The notes: generated by a model not told the origin, from the sequence alone. A stretch of 64,000 nucleotides of DNA from JBOGEN01 sp050743265 (GCA_050743265.1 JBOGEN010000107.1:1-64000), one strand, 5' to 3'; counted from the first letter of the stretch, positions 25,727-34,686 are shown. Numbers and translations: made by a program.

Positions 25727-26278
25727 TCAGCCGGTAGGGGTCGTGTGCAACAGCCCTTCCCTTCGTGCGACCCAGGTCGCGGCGGAAACGGTGGCGGTCA
25801 CGGCGGACACCGTGAGGACGAGAAGCACCGTGCTCTTGACGACGACGAAGCTGACCAGCGGGAGCGAGTGCAGCAGCCACAGGGTGACGACGGCCTTGCC
25901 GAGGCAGACGGTGGCCCACAACAAGGTGAGGTGCCAGAACAGGCGTTGGACGCGCGGGCTTTTGGCCACGTCCTGGCTCATCGGGTAGAAGTCGGCGGCC
26001 ACCCTGGCGACCACGGGACGGGCGGTGGCAAGAGAGACGAGGAAGACCGCGCCCACGATGCTGTCGGTGACCACGGGGTGTCGCCATGCCACGACGAGGG
26101 TGATCTCGGTGTCCGTCTCCGGGTCCAGCAACATTAGGTGGCCGGTCCTGTCGGTGCCGATGTGCGTGAGCTGCTGGGTCCAGCCGCCGGTCCCGACGAG
26201 CATGAGGTAGGCCAACTCGGCCGCCTCCTTGATGTCGTCTTGCCTGGTGGCGCGTGGTCGCCGACCCCCAAGGGTCAC
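25727..26278 (-). CDS. VC0807-like membrane protein, possibly chimeric
   Basis: 183 aa. The C-terminal ~115 residues (VVTDSIVGAVFLVSLATARP, VQRLFWHLTLLWATVCLGK, FVVVKSTVLLVLTVSAVTA) match the second half of the VC0807/DUF3159-type integral membrane proteins, with three helices. The N-terminal ~65 residues are soluble and different (AAELAYLMLVGTGGWTQQL, TGHLMLLDPETDTEITLVV), where four helices are expected. This looks like a fusion of an unrelated small protein to a truncated membrane protein. GTG start overlaps the stop of the upstream gene. Confidence 0.55.
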   Translation of the reverse strand: MTLGGRRPRATRQDDIKEAAELAYLMLVGTGGWTQQLTHIGTDRTGHLMLLDPETDTEITLVVAWRHPVVTDSIVGAVFLVSLATARPVVARVAADFYPMSQDVAKSPRVQRLFWHLTLLWATVCLGKAVVTLWLLHSLPLVSFVVVKSTVLLVLTVSAVTATVSAATWVARREGLLHTTPTG

Positions 26279-26850
26279 GCGTGGAGCTGGCCACCTTCTG
26301 ACTCCCAGCGCGACTCGGCGCGCGCAGTGAGGGGCTCGGCCGGACGTGTGCCCGCTCCCGGCAACGGGTTGTCCGGGTCGACGCCCGGGAGGGCGATCGC
26401 AGCGGTCAGCGCGGCGAACGCGTCCGCTCGATTGCCGCGGATCATGGCATGGGCCATGACCTGCTTCGCGAGCTCGGCGGGCACGGTCGGGGGAATCACG
26501 AGGAGGTCGACCCGCTCGCCGGGAGAACCGCCGGCAGGCTCACCAGGTGGGCGTCGAGCGTGCGGTACCAGCCCAGCCGGATGACCCGCCCCTCGGCTCG
26601 GAGCCTGCGAGGCGTGGCGTCCCAGGGGTCGGCGTTGTAGGCGACGCGTATGACCCGGACCCCCCGGGTGCTGCAGCTCGGTGATCAGTGCGGGCAGCTC
26701 GTCGACCAGGTTGCGCGAACGCGGCCACCAGGCCCCGTCCCGTGTTCTCACCCACCCCGGCTCGGCCTCAGGCAGCGCGAGGCGCGCGGTCGGAGCGGGA
26801 GAGAGATCGACGCCCGAAGAGGTGGCGGTCTCGATAGGGGTAGCCGTCAT
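26275..26850 (-). CDS. DUF5994-like protein with compensating frameshifts
   Basis: The open frame of 191 aa starts MTATPIETATSSG and has the family-like segment LALPEAEPGWVRTRDGAWWP, SRNLVDELPALITEL. After HPGG the frame gives Arg/Gly/Pro-rich nonsense for ~43 codons, while the neighbouring frame reads GVRVIRVAYNADPWDATP, GRVIRLGWYRTLDAHLVSL, exactly what the family should have there. Near 26530 the main frame becomes meaningful again (GERVDLLVIPPTVPAELA). The first shift is at a run of six C (26660-26665). So two opposite one-base shifts flank a scrambled centre; either a real variant or sequence error. Confidence 0.6.
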   Translation of the reverse strand: MTATPIETATSSGVDLSPAPTARLALPEAEPGWVRTRDGAWWPRSRNLVDELPALITELQHPGGPGHTRRLQRRPLGRHASQAPSRGAGHPAGLVPHARRPPGEPAGGSPGERVDLLVIPPTVPAELAKQVMAHAMIRGNRADAFAALTAAIALPGVDPDNPLPGAGTRPAEPLTARAESRWESEGGQLHA

Positions 26851-27026
26851 GTCGCGGGCCCGTCCCCGGCTTGCGCGCGGCCGGCTGTCATGTCGTGCGC
26901 CGGGGGCGACGGAGACGAAGAGGTCCACGTACAGGCAGTCCTCGGTAACTGAATGCTACACCCGGACTCGGCGTTCTCCCGGCGAAAAGGTGCGGTCTGA
27001 CCAGCCCTGTCTTGGAAGAGCTCGGG

Positions 27027-27293
27027 TCACGACAGGTGCAGGCCACCCCGAGCGTCCGCACGGTGCTGGTGCGGGACGAGCCGTGGATAGTCGGCGTGGT
27101 CACGCCAGATCGAGGCCAGGGAGAAGATCATCCTCCGGAGGACGGTGGCTCCGTGTGTGACCCGATCGCCGGGGTCCGTGTAGGTGTAGAGCCCGAGGAT
27201 GGCCTCGAGTGCCCGGGCCTCTGAACGGCTCATCCGCCCGTCCCGCTGGTCCTCGTCGATCCGGGCACGGACGAAGGCCAGAAGCTCGCTCAC
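27027..27293 (-). CDS. small DUF6221-like hypothetical protein
   Basis: 88 aa. MSELLAFVRARIDEDQRDG at the N-terminus and SIWRDHADYPRLVP at the end resemble the short actinomycete DUF6221 proteins (start xFLxARLDEDE, end xxYADHPDYxxxW). The middle is different from the usual form. No membrane segment. Function unknown. The gaps on both sides (about 180 and 200 bp) hold nothing I recognise. Confidence 0.5.
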   Translation of the reverse strand: MSELLAFVRARIDEDQRDGRMSRSEARALEAILGLYTYTDPGDRVTHGATVLRRMIFSLASIWRDHADYPRLVPHQHRADARGGLHLS

Positions 27294-27495
27294 ATCGGCC
27301 TCCTACGAGTGAGCCCAGCAGGGACCGAGATCTGCCTGCCGGGCACCGATCGCCGCAGGGGTCGGCGAGAGTTGCCTGGGACGGTTTGTGGCCGTGGTCT
27401 GGGTCTCCCGAGCGTTCTACCCCCGGGGGCTCTCGGCGACACCCGTCCGGGCCTCGGCGACCTTCGAGGAAGCCGGTGACTCCGGCCGTCGGCGG

Positions 27496-27891
27496 TCAGC
27501 CCAGGCCTGCGCTCGACGCGTCGTCCTCCGCGGCGAGGTCGCCCAGGAGCGCGTCCGGGGCGCGCATCCGCCATGCGTCGGTCACGAGCTCCGCCAAGCG
27601 CTCGGCGTCGACCTCCGCCAGCCGCAGCATCACCAGCGGCAAGCCGTCGTAGGTGGGGGTGGTGAAGAACAAGCCGGGCTCCCCGAGCAGGAGCGCCTGC
27701 TTCTCGGCCTCGTCGCCGACGAACAGCACGGCGATGTCGGTGCGGATGACCCGCGGCCGGCCCGGTGTGCGCTCGGGATAGGACCAGACGAACCCCTTGT
27801 CGGCCACCCGGAAGTCGAAGCCGTCGCTCTCGATCTCCACCACGTGAGGCAGGGCCAGCGCGAGACGGCATACGTCCTCGGCGTCAGCCAT
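27496..27891 (-). CDS. MmcQ/YjbR family protein
   Basis: 131 aa. MADAEDVCRLALALPHVVE, GFDFRVADKGFVWSYPE, VLFVGDEAEKQALLLGEPG, FFTTPTYDGLPLVMLRL and LVTDAWRMRAPDALL are the characteristic blocks of the MmcQ/YjbR (CyaY-like fold, double-wing) proteins, small predicted DNA-binding proteins common in actinomycetes. I use the internal ATG, since residues upstream are Arg/Cys-rich and lack family similarity. Role unknown. Confidence 0.85.
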   Translation of the reverse strand: MADAEDVCRLALALPHVVEIESDGFDFRVADKGFVWSYPERTPGRPRVIRTDIAVLFVGDEAEKQALLLGEPGLFFTTPTYDGLPLVMLRLAEVDAERLAELVTDAWRMRAPDALLGDLAAEDDASSAGLG

Positions 27892-28140
27892 CGCGCACCT
27901 CCCGGCTCGCGCCCGGCACAGGCACAGGCTAGGCCGTGCGTGCGCTCCCCGCGCTTGCACGCCGACCATCGGCAGGCCTAGTCCGATCGAGTGGTCGTCC
28001 GCGAGAACGGTTGTCTGCCCAGGTCAGAGTTGGGAGGTTCTACGGGCCAGCGCAGCCGGGACGCCCCGTGCGGCGCCGTCGGGGCGGCTCGGATCTGGCC
28101 ACGACGAGGTCTCCAACAGGGGGCCGAAAGGGGAACACGC

Positions 28141-28566
28141 ATGGTGACACGAGCTCTGGCCAGGTCGGCGTTCGTCGTCCTCTCCGCCGCGACGGTGGCT
28201 GTCGGTGGCTCGAGCGCCGCCTGGGCGTTCGACTGCTTCACGCCCAAGCGCTCGTCGCAAGGCGCGGAAAGCGCGGCCCGTTCCGGAAACTGGGCACCCG
28301 TGCCGCGTGCGGAGCTGCTGGCGGAGATCGAGGGAGACCTCACCGGGCTCGGCGCCACGCCCGAGCAGGTCGCCTGCTTCACCGAGGAAGCCACGTCGGT
28401 GCTGCCGGAGACGCTCGCCATCGGCACCGGCCCCGCGAAGGGCCAGGGTTTCGTCATCGCGTCGAACAACCCGCAGGCGAAGGTGCTTGCCGACGGCCGG
28501 GGCATCGACCACCTCGAGCCGGTGCTCATCGGGATCGCGGCCGACTGCGGTATCGCTGTCCCCTGA
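28141..28566 (+). CDS. secreted hypothetical protein
   Basis: 141 aa. VTRALARSAFVVLSAATVAV then GGSSAAWA-FDCF gives a classic Sec signal peptide with AWA cleavage near residue 29. The mature part has three Cys (DCF, ACF, DCG) and a stretch AKGQGFVIASNNPQAKVLAD. A plausible cell-surface or secreted small protein; family unknown. The ~250 bp before it contain no other gene. Confidence 0.65.
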   Translation: MVTRALARSAFVVLSAATVAVGGSSAAWAFDCFTPKRSSQGAESAARSGNWAPVPRAELLAEIEGDLTGLGATPEQVACFTEEATSVLPETLAIGTGPAKGQGFVIASNNPQAKVLADGRGIDHLEPVLIGIAADCGIAVP

Positions 28567-28624
28567 TCCGCGAACCCGGCAGCTGAGGCGCTCGGGGGCG
28601 GGGCGTGCCGCACGGGCGTGGGGG

Positions 28625-29431
28625 TCACGGGCGGAATCCCCCGTCCGCGGAGACGACGGAGCCGTTGAGGACGCCGCCGTCCACGGAGCAGCAGAACGCG
28701 AGCGCAGCGGCCACCTCGTCTGGCTCGATGAGACGCCCGACGAGCTGGGAGGAGGCGAAGCCGTCCACGGTGTCGAGGCCATAGAGGTCGGCGGTGGCGG
28801 TGAGCATGTCCGTCCGAGTCGAGCCCGGCGACACCGCCACCGCGGTCACGCCCGTTCCCGCAAGATCGGCAGCAAGCCCGCGGACGAGGCCGACGACCGC
28901 ATGTTTCGCGACGCTGTAGGCGGCCAGATGGAACAGGCCGTGGTCCGCCGCGGCCGAGGCCACAGCGACGAAGCGGCAGCCTCCCGGCTCAGGGCCGTGA
29001 AGCATGGCGGGGAGACAGGCTGAGGCCGTGTTCCAGACGCCCACCACGTCCACGTCTAACAGCGTCCGTACGTCTGCCGCCGGGGTCTCCCACAGTGGCT
29101 TCCCTCCGACGATGACGGCGGCCGCGGCGACGGCGGCGTCGAGGCGGCCGAACCGCTCCTGTGCCAGGGCAACAGCAGATCCGAGCGCGTCGGGGTCCCG
29201 GACGTCGCCGACCTGGGGCACCACCTGGTCCGGGTGCTCGGCCGCCAACCGGGCGAGGTCCTCACGGCGGGCCAGTGAGTACCCGACCTCGTCAGCGCCG
29301 CCGCGGCCATCCCCGTCACAGGAGTCGAGGGCAACCACGCCGTAGCCCTGGGCGCTGAGCCTGCGTACGGTGGCGGCTCCGATGCCGCGAGCCGCTCCGG
29401 TCACGAGCGCCGCCCGGCGCCTGTCAGGCAC
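28625..29431 (-). CDS. short-chain dehydrogenase, probably mycofactocin-coupled
   Basis: 268 aa. ALVTGAARGIGAATVRRL is the nucleotide-binding TGxxxGIG motif; AYSVAKHAVVGLVRGLA carries the catalytic Tyr-x-x-x-Lys and ADGGF the usual end. An insertion after the first strand (DGRGGADEVGYSLARREDL) is typical of mycofactocin-associated SDRs, which hold NAD tightly and pass electrons to mycofactocin. The GTG start overlaps the mftE stop by 8 bp, so it is the last gene of the mftABCDE operon. Substrate unknown, probably a secondary alcohol. Confidence 0.88.
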   Translation of the reverse strand: MPDRRRAALVTGAARGIGAATVRRLSAQGYGVVALDSCDGDGRGGADEVGYSLARREDLARLAAEHPDQVVPQVGDVRDPDALGSAVALAQERFGRLDAAVAAAAVIVGGKPLWETPAADVRTLLDVDVVGVWNTASACLPAMLHGPEPGGCRFVAVASAAADHGLFHLAAYSVAKHAVVGLVRGLAADLAGTGVTAVAVSPGSTRTDMLTATADLYGLDTVDGFASSQLVGRLIEPDEVAAALAFCCSVDGGVLNGSVVSADGGFRP

Positions 29432-30182
29432 CGGAGAGGTCTCCCGAGTACGGCGCCGGCACGCCGGACGCGGGCAGGAGGCACCCGCGGGAGTCGCGCT
29501 CGCTCCGTCGGAGACGACCGACCACCCCGTCCACCATCGAGTCGAGCATGTGGCGTCCCTCGTCGGCATGCGCAGAGCTCGGGTCGCCCAGCACGCCGTT
29601 CGGCGAGACGGCAACGACCCCGTCGGCCACGATGCGGGGCAGGAGCTCTCCGATCGGTGCCACGTTCCCCGGACCGGCCCGCGACATGTCGACCAGGGCG
29701 GGGGCCAGGTGCAGCATCACCGACGTCTCGGTGTGCCCCGCGTGTGCTCCGGCCATCTCGGTGGCAGACGGCACCCAGGCGACGTCGTGCCCCTCATGGA
29801 CGAGCTGCGTAACGGCGCTCAGCAGAGCGGGCACGTTCCCGCCGTGCCCGTTCACGAAGACGACCCGGCCCGCCCACGTGGAGAGCGAGCGCACCAGCTC
29901 GACCAGCACCAGGCGCAGGCTCTCGGTCCCGATCGACGTGGTCCCCCGGAAGTGCTGGTGCTCGCCGCTCGCCCCGTAGGACACCGGTGGTGCGACCAGG
30001 ACTTCGGCGTCGTACGGGCTCACCCAGAGCTCTCGCGCGGCTCGCTCGGCGACGGCCACGGCGATGGCGGTGTCGGTGCCGAGCGGAAGGTGGGGCCCGT
30101 GCTGCTCCGTGGAGCCGGTCGGCACCAGCACCAGGGGCGCGTCCGGCACCGCCGGCCACGAGATGCGGTCGACGCTCGGCAC
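29424..30182 (-). CDS. mftE: MftE, mycofactocin precursor peptidase (creatininase family)
   Basis: 252 aa. LVPTGSTEQHGPHLPLGTDT and VVFVNGHGGNVPALL contain the Glu/His/Asp residues that bind two metals in the creatininase fold; GVLGDPSSAHADEG closes the site. MftE cuts the modified MftA peptide to release the C-terminal Val-Tyr-derived heterocycle (AHDP). GTG start three bases after the mftD stop. Located between mftD and the SDR in the standard order. Confidence 0.93.
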   Translation of the reverse strand: MPSVDRISWPAVPDAPLVLVPTGSTEQHGPHLPLGTDTAIAVAVAERAARELWVSPYDAEVLVAPPVSYGASGEHQHFRGTTSIGTESLRLVLVELVRSLSTWAGRVVFVNGHGGNVPALLSAVTQLVHEGHDVAWVPSATEMAGAHAGHTETSVMLHLAPALVDMSRAGPGNVAPIGELLPRIVADGVVAVSPNGVLGDPSSAHADEGRHMLDSMVDGVVGRLRRSERDSRGCLLPASGVPAPYSGDLSGA

Positions 30183-30184
30183 CG

Positions 30185-31381
30185 TCACTCCCCTGGTGGA
30201 GCGGTGTCCACGCCGAGTGCGCGCGTGAACCCTGGCGGGACGACCACGTCGACGGGAGACAGGCCGTGGATGGAGGTGTGACCGAGCCCGAGCAGCGTGG
30301 AGTCGATGCCTCCGCGCAGGATGTCGAGGACGTTCTCCACCCCGGCCTGGCCGTTGGCGGCGAGACCCCACAGGTAGGCGCGTCCGATCATCACGGCCTT
30401 GGCGCCGAGCGCGAGCGCCTTGACGACGTCACTGCCGCGCCTGACACCGCCGTCCATGAGCACCTCGATGTCGTCTCCCACGGCATCCGCGATGACGGGA
30501 AGCATGCGGATCGGGGCCGGGGTCCCGTCGAGGTTGTTGCCACCGTGGTTCGACACCGAGATCGCCGTGACCCCGGCCTCGACGGCGCGCTGCGCGTCGT
30601 CGACGCGGCACACCCCCTTGAGCATGAAGGGCCCGCCCCACTGCTCACGCATCCACGCGACGTCGTCCCACGTGGGTAGGGGCGTCTGCATCCACTGCCC
30701 GTACGCGCCGAAGAAGGTCGGGGGCGGCTTGTCCTCCTCGGCGAGGTTGGGGGTCGTGAGGTCCGGGAGAGTCCGGGACCGCGCGTACTCCAGCAACCAC
30801 CTCGGCCTGGCCAGACTTTGGGGCGCGAAGCGCATCATCGTCCTGAAATCCATGGTTTCCGGGATCACCGGGCTGCCCCAGTCGCGGCCGTTCGAGAAGG
30901 ACCAGTCCAGCGTCACGATGACGCCGACGGCGCCGGCGGCGCGCGCGCGGTCCATCAGCCGGAGCATCGACTCCTTGCTGCCGCTCCAGTACATCTGGAA
31001 GAAGGTCTGCGGGTTGCCCGCGGTGACCTGCTCGATCGGCCGGCTCGCGAACGAGCTGAGCCCGAGCGCGGTACCTCTCGCCGCCGCGGCCCGGGCCACC
31101 GCGACCTCCCCGTCGGGATGAACTGCCTGGACGCCGGTGGGCGACAGCAGCACAGGAAGCGAGAGCGACTGCCCCATCACGGTGCTCGTCATGTCGCGCT
31201 TGTCGGGCAGCCCGGCCACGTGGGGCGCGAGGCCCAGCTCCGCGAACGCCGCGGTGTTGTCGTCGTAGGAGATGCCTCGCTCGGATCCGGCGAGCAGCGC
31301 GCGGTACACCGACTTCGGGAGCCTCTTCTCGGCCCGTCGCTGGGCCTCCGCGACGGTCTCGAACCACGCATTCCTCGGCAT
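30185..31381 (-). CDS. mftD: MftD, FMN-dependent mycofactocin maturation oxidase
   Basis: 398 aa. It belongs to the FMN-dependent alpha-hydroxyacid oxidase family (TIM barrel): GTALGLSSFASRPIEQV, VGVIVTLDWSFSNGRDW, LKGVCRVDDAQRAV, ISVSNHGGNNLDG, VLMDGGVRRGSDVVKALALG. MftD oxidatively deaminates the released AHDP to pre-mycofactocin, creating the redox-active alpha-keto amide. ATG with GGAGGGTGCC upstream. 52 bp separate it from mftC. Confidence 0.95.
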   Translation of the reverse strand: MPRNAWFETVAEAQRRAEKRLPKSVYRALLAGSERGISYDDNTAAFAELGLAPHVAGLPDKRDMTSTVMGQSLSLPVLLSPTGVQAVHPDGEVAVARAAAARGTALGLSSFASRPIEQVTAGNPQTFFQMYWSGSKESMLRLMDRARAAGAVGVIVTLDWSFSNGRDWGSPVIPETMDFRTMMRFAPQSLARPRWLLEYARSRTLPDLTTPNLAEEDKPPPTFFGAYGQWMQTPLPTWDDVAWMREQWGGPFMLKGVCRVDDAQRAVEAGVTAISVSNHGGNNLDGTPAPIRMLPVIADAVGDDIEVLMDGGVRRGSDVVKALALGAKAVMIGRAYLWGLAANGQAGVENVLDILRGGIDSTLLGLGHTSIHGLSPVDVVVPPGFTRALGVDTAPPGE

Positions 31382-31433
31382 GGCACCCTCCTGACGAGCT
31401 CCTCGAGCCGGACGCACCCCGCGGGGACCTGCC

Positions 31434-32681
31434 TCAGCGCAGGTCCAGTCCGGCGAGGGGGTTCTCCGCACAGGCACGCACCGGCGGCGACTGCGGAGGG
31501 CCCGCCTCCAGCGGGACGAGCACCGGCTCCCGTCCAGCCGGCCTCGTGCGGTGTGAGTGGTCGGTACTCTGCGTCGGGACGGTACGGTCCCCGGCGGCGA
31601 GCATCTGCTCGCCGTACCCCTGGACGCACTCAGGGTCAGGGCCGTCCAGCGGAAGTCCGGTGAAGAACTTCGCCGCCATGCACCCGCCGCGGCAGGCGTC
31701 GAAGAACCCGCACCTGGTGCACGCGCCGGACGTCTGCGGGGAACGGAGCTCCCGGAACAGCTCCGACTCTCGCCACACCCGGGCGAAGCCACCCTCGTCG
31801 AGCACGTTGCCGGCGTGGAACTGGTCGTGGATGGCGAACGGGCATGCGTAGACGTCCCCGACCGGGTCGACGAGGCAGACGACCCGCCCGGCGCCGCACA
31901 GGTTCAGCCCGGGCAACGTCTCCCCGTACCCGGCCAGGTGGAAGAACGAGTCACCTGTCAGCACGTTCTCCCCGGCGTCTCGCAGCCAGTGGTACAGGTC
32001 TCGCTGCTGCGCGGCCGTCGGGTGGAGCTCGCCCCACACGTCTGCTCCGCGGCCCGACGGGCGCAGCCGGGTCAGCCGCAACGTCGCCCCGTGGTCGTCC
32101 GCCAACCGCCTGAGCTCGTCGAGCTGAACCACGTTCTGACGCGTGACAACGACGGAGATCTTCGGGTTCTCGAACCCGGCCCCCGCCAGGTGCTCCAGAG
32201 CGCGGATGGCCATGCCGTACGACCCCTCGCCCCGGACGTGGTCGTTGACCTCGGCGGTCGCTCCGTCCAGCGAGACCTGCACGTCGACGTAGTCGCTCGC
32301 GGCCAGGAACTCCGCTCTCCTTGGTGTGATGCGGACACCGTTAGTGGAGAACTTCACCCCGACCTGGTGTCCCACCGCGTAGTCCAGCAGGTGCCAGAAG
32401 TCCGGACGGATCGTCGGCTCGCCCCCGCCGATGTTGACGTAGAAGACCTGCATGGCACGGAGCTCGTCGACGACTGCCTCGCACTGGGTGGTGGTGAGCT
32501 CCCGAGGGTCGCGACGGCCCGACGAGGACAGGCAGTGGACGCACGACAGGTTGCAGCCGTACGTGAGCTCCCACGTGAGGCAGATCGGTGCGTCGAGCCC
32601 GTACTCGAACTGCTGCACCAACGAGCCCCCTGCCGGGCGGGTCCGATCTGCGTCGGCAGGGCGGGTCTCAAGGGCCGTCAT
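31434..32681 (-). CDS. mftC: MftC, radical SAM/SPASM maturase of mycofactocin
   Basis: 415 aa. CNLSCVHC (Cys 43, 47, 50) is the CX3CX2C motif that binds the SAM-cleaving 4Fe-4S cluster; IGGGEPTIRPDFW and KFSTNGVRI are further radical SAM blocks. The C-terminal half holds the SPASM Cys residues (LNLCGAGRVVCLVDPVGDV, YACPF, CTRCGFFDACRGGC) for two auxiliary clusters. MftC decarboxylates the C-terminal Tyr of MftA and then forms the carbon-carbon bond to Val. The start overlaps the mftB stop by 14 bp. The last ~50 residues are a Pro/Arg-rich tail. Confidence 0.96.
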   Translation of the reverse strand: MTALETRPADADRTRPAGGSLVQQFEYGLDAPICLTWELTYGCNLSCVHCLSSSGRRDPRELTTTQCEAVVDELRAMQVFYVNIGGGEPTIRPDFWHLLDYAVGHQVGVKFSTNGVRITPRRAEFLAASDYVDVQVSLDGATAEVNDHVRGEGSYGMAIRALEHLAGAGFENPKISVVVTRQNVVQLDELRRLADDHGATLRLTRLRPSGRGADVWGELHPTAAQQRDLYHWLRDAGENVLTGDSFFHLAGYGETLPGLNLCGAGRVVCLVDPVGDVYACPFAIHDQFHAGNVLDEGGFARVWRESELFRELRSPQTSGACTRCGFFDACRGGCMAAKFFTGLPLDGPDPECVQGYGEQMLAAGDRTVPTQSTDHSHRTRPAGREPVLVPLEAGPPQSPPVRACAENPLAGLDLR

Positions 32682-33012
32682 CGGCCTCCCCCTCGTTCCG
32701 TCGTCGGATGATGCCGGCGGACGCGAGCCTCTCGAGGGCCGCCGCGTACGCCTGCCACTGCGACGCCGGGACAGCCGCCTCGATCAGCGCGGCCCGGACA
32801 TCGGCGCCCGCGCGGAGTCCGCGGACGACGTCCACCAGCTCGCGGCGCTTCAGGAAGGTCAGCCGGCGGTTGCCGAAGTGGTATGCCAGCGCGCCGAACG
32901 GCTCGGGGCGGAGCGCGACCGCGGGGGAGAGCTCCCAGGCCTGGTCGAGGATCGGCTGCGCTGACGCCACGACCTCGTGTCCGACGGGGCCGGGAGCGGC
33001 CTCAGTAGACAC
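32668..33012 (-). CDS. mftB: MftB, mycofactocin precursor-binding chaperone
   Basis: 114 aa. WELSPAVALRPEPFGALAYHF, RRLTFLKRRELVDVVRGL and LERLASAGIIRRR match MftB, an RRE-type protein that binds the MftA leader and delivers it to MftC. The GTG start lies inside the last codons of mftA (11-bp overlap), guaranteeing coupled expression with the precursor. Confidence 0.93.
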   Translation of the reverse strand: MSTEAAPGPVGHEVVASAQPILDQAWELSPAVALRPEPFGALAYHFGNRRLTFLKRRELVDVVRGLRAGADVRAALIEAAVPASQWQAYAAALERLASAGIIRRRNEGEADDGP

Positions 33013-33127
33013 CGCACATGCCGTCGATCGACACGTCCTCGATCAGCGTCTCCGCGAGGATCTCCTCGTCGACTTCCGGCGTCTCCGCGCCGGCGTCGCT
33101 GACGGCGGACGGACGAGGGTTCTCCAT
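33002..33127 (-). CDS. mftA: MftA, mycofactocin precursor peptide
   Basis: 41 aa, start MENPRPSAVSDAGAETPEVD with GAGGAGCTGTG upstream. The end IEDVSIDGMCGVY is the invariant MftA C-terminus: the terminal Val-Tyr pair is the part that MftC decarboxylates and cyclises, and the preceding acidic leader (DEEILAETLIED) is the MftB-binding region. It is the first gene of mftABCDE-SDR. The 79 bp upstream to the MHS transporter stop show no strong terminator, so read-through from that gene is possible. Confidence 0.95.
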   Translation of the reverse strand: MENPRPSAVSDAGAETPEVDEEILAETLIEDVSIDGMCGVY

Positions 33128-33206
33128 CACAGCTCCTCACAGGTCAGGGCGACGCACGGACGGTACGGGCGTGGTCCGTGACACAGCAACGGTCTCCTCC
33201 CCGGCA

Positions 33207-34538
33207 TCACGCGTCCTTGACTGCGGGCGCGGTCCGAGGAACATCCACGGCGTCCGCGGTGGGAGACGGGACAGCTTGGCGCACGCCGAGGATCGCGGCG
33301 AGGCTGACCAGCGACAGGGCGCTGACGTACAGGGCGATCGGGGTGGACGAGGCGTACGCGCCGTACAGCGCCGTGGCGGCAATCGGGGTGACCGCCCCGC
33401 CCACCATCCCCCCCAGCTGGTACGCGAGGGAGATCCCGCTGTAGCGCACCTGCACGTCGAAGATCTCCGTGAACAGCCCGCCCTGGGCCCCGGCCATGAT
33501 CCCCTGCACGATCGCGGCCACGGCGAAGGCGATGAACGCCAGGCCTGCGTTGCCCGTGTCGACGAGCGCGAACAACGGGAGGGGCCAGAGCACCGCGGTC
33601 AGTGCTCCCACGGTGTACACACGCTTGGCACCGACCTGGTCCGAGACGGCGGCGGAGACCCCGATCGTGGCGATCCAGAGCACCGTCGAGGCGAGGATGA
33701 GGGTGAGCAACGTCGTGCGGTCAAAACCCACGACGGTGGTGCCGTACGTGAGCATGTAGACGATCACGGTGTACCCGACGGCGGGCGGGGCGATGGCGGC
33801 GAGGCTCCCGAGCACGAGGTTGCGCGGCTGGCGGCGCAGCAGCTCGGCGACGGGCAGCTTGCTGGTCATGCCGTGTTCCTTGACGCGCCGGAACTCGGGG
33901 GTGTCGTGCAACCGGGCCCTGACGACGAGCCCGACCAGGACGAGCGCCAGGCTGACCAGGAAGGGGATGCGCCAGCCGTAGGAGAGGAAGTCCCTCTCCG
34001 ACATGCCGGAGACGGCGAGGAAGGCGAGGTTCGAGGTCAGCACTCCGACGGGCACACCGAACTGCGCGAAGCTCCCGTACAGCGCACGTCGCCGTGGGGA
34101 GGCCTGCTCGGTCGCGATGAGAACGGCACCGCCCCACTCCCCGCCGACACCGAATCCCTGCAGCAGCCGCAGCGCGACGAGCAGCAGGGGAGCGCCGATG
34201 CCGATGGCGGCGAAGGTGGGCAGGACGCCGATCAGGAAGGTCGCGCCACCGGTGAGTACCAGCGTGAGGACGAGCATGGCCTTGCGACCGATCCTGTCGC
34301 CGAAATGGCCGATGACGGCGGCGCCGAGCGGGCGGGCAAGGAATCCGACGGCGAACGTGGCGAAGGCGGCCAACGTGCCGGCGACCTCGGAGTACTCCGG
34401 GAAGAAGAGACCGGGGAACACCAGCGCGGCGGCGGTGCCGAAGATGTAGTAGTCGTACCACTCGATCGAGGTGCCGACGACGCTGGCGGCGAAGATGCCT
34501 TTCCTCGGCGCCCGGGTGCCAGACGAGGATGTGGCCAT
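33207..34538 (-). CDS. MHS-family MFS transporter (metabolite:H+ symporter)
   Basis: 443 aa, 12 predicted helices. ASVVGTSIEWYDYYIFGTAA, LARPLGAAVIGHFGDRIGRK and LLQGFGVGGEWGGAVL are the hallmarks of the metabolite:H+ symporter group (ProP, ShiA, KgtP relatives) that import organic acids or betaines. A good GGAGC site precedes the chosen ATG; the longer upstream reading lacks family similarity. It points the same way as mftA-E and diverges from the ALDH gene across a gap holding a shared operator-like element, so it likely imports the substrate or intermediate of this pathway. Confidence 0.9.
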   Translation of the reverse strand: MATSSSGTRAPRKGIFAASVVGTSIEWYDYYIFGTAAALVFPGLFFPEYSEVAGTLAAFATFAVGFLARPLGAAVIGHFGDRIGRKAMLVLTLVLTGGATFLIGVLPTFAAIGIGAPLLLVALRLLQGFGVGGEWGGAVLIATEQASPRRRALYGSFAQFGVPVGVLTSNLAFLAVSGMSERDFLSYGWRIPFLVSLALVLVGLVVRARLHDTPEFRRVKEHGMTSKLPVAELLRRQPRNLVLGSLAAIAPPAVGYTVIVYMLTYGTTVVGFDRTTLLTLILASTVLWIATIGVSAAVSDQVGAKRVYTVGALTAVLWPLPLFALVDTGNAGLAFIAFAVAAIVQGIMAGAQGGLFTEIFDVQVRYSGISLAYQLGGMVGGAVTPIAATALYGAYASSTPIALYVSALSLVSLAAILGVRQAVPSPTADAVDVPRTAPAVKDA

Positions 34539-34686
34539 GAGTGGTGCTCCTCTGGAACGCGGCGTGCGGGCGGAACCGCACCCGACCACTGCCGACCGTC
34601 TTTCCTTGGGAGGTATCCAACCGGTTCGTCGGACCGGTGTCGTAGGCGACGTGACCTGACTGTTCCTCGACTTCTGTGCCAGTCCC

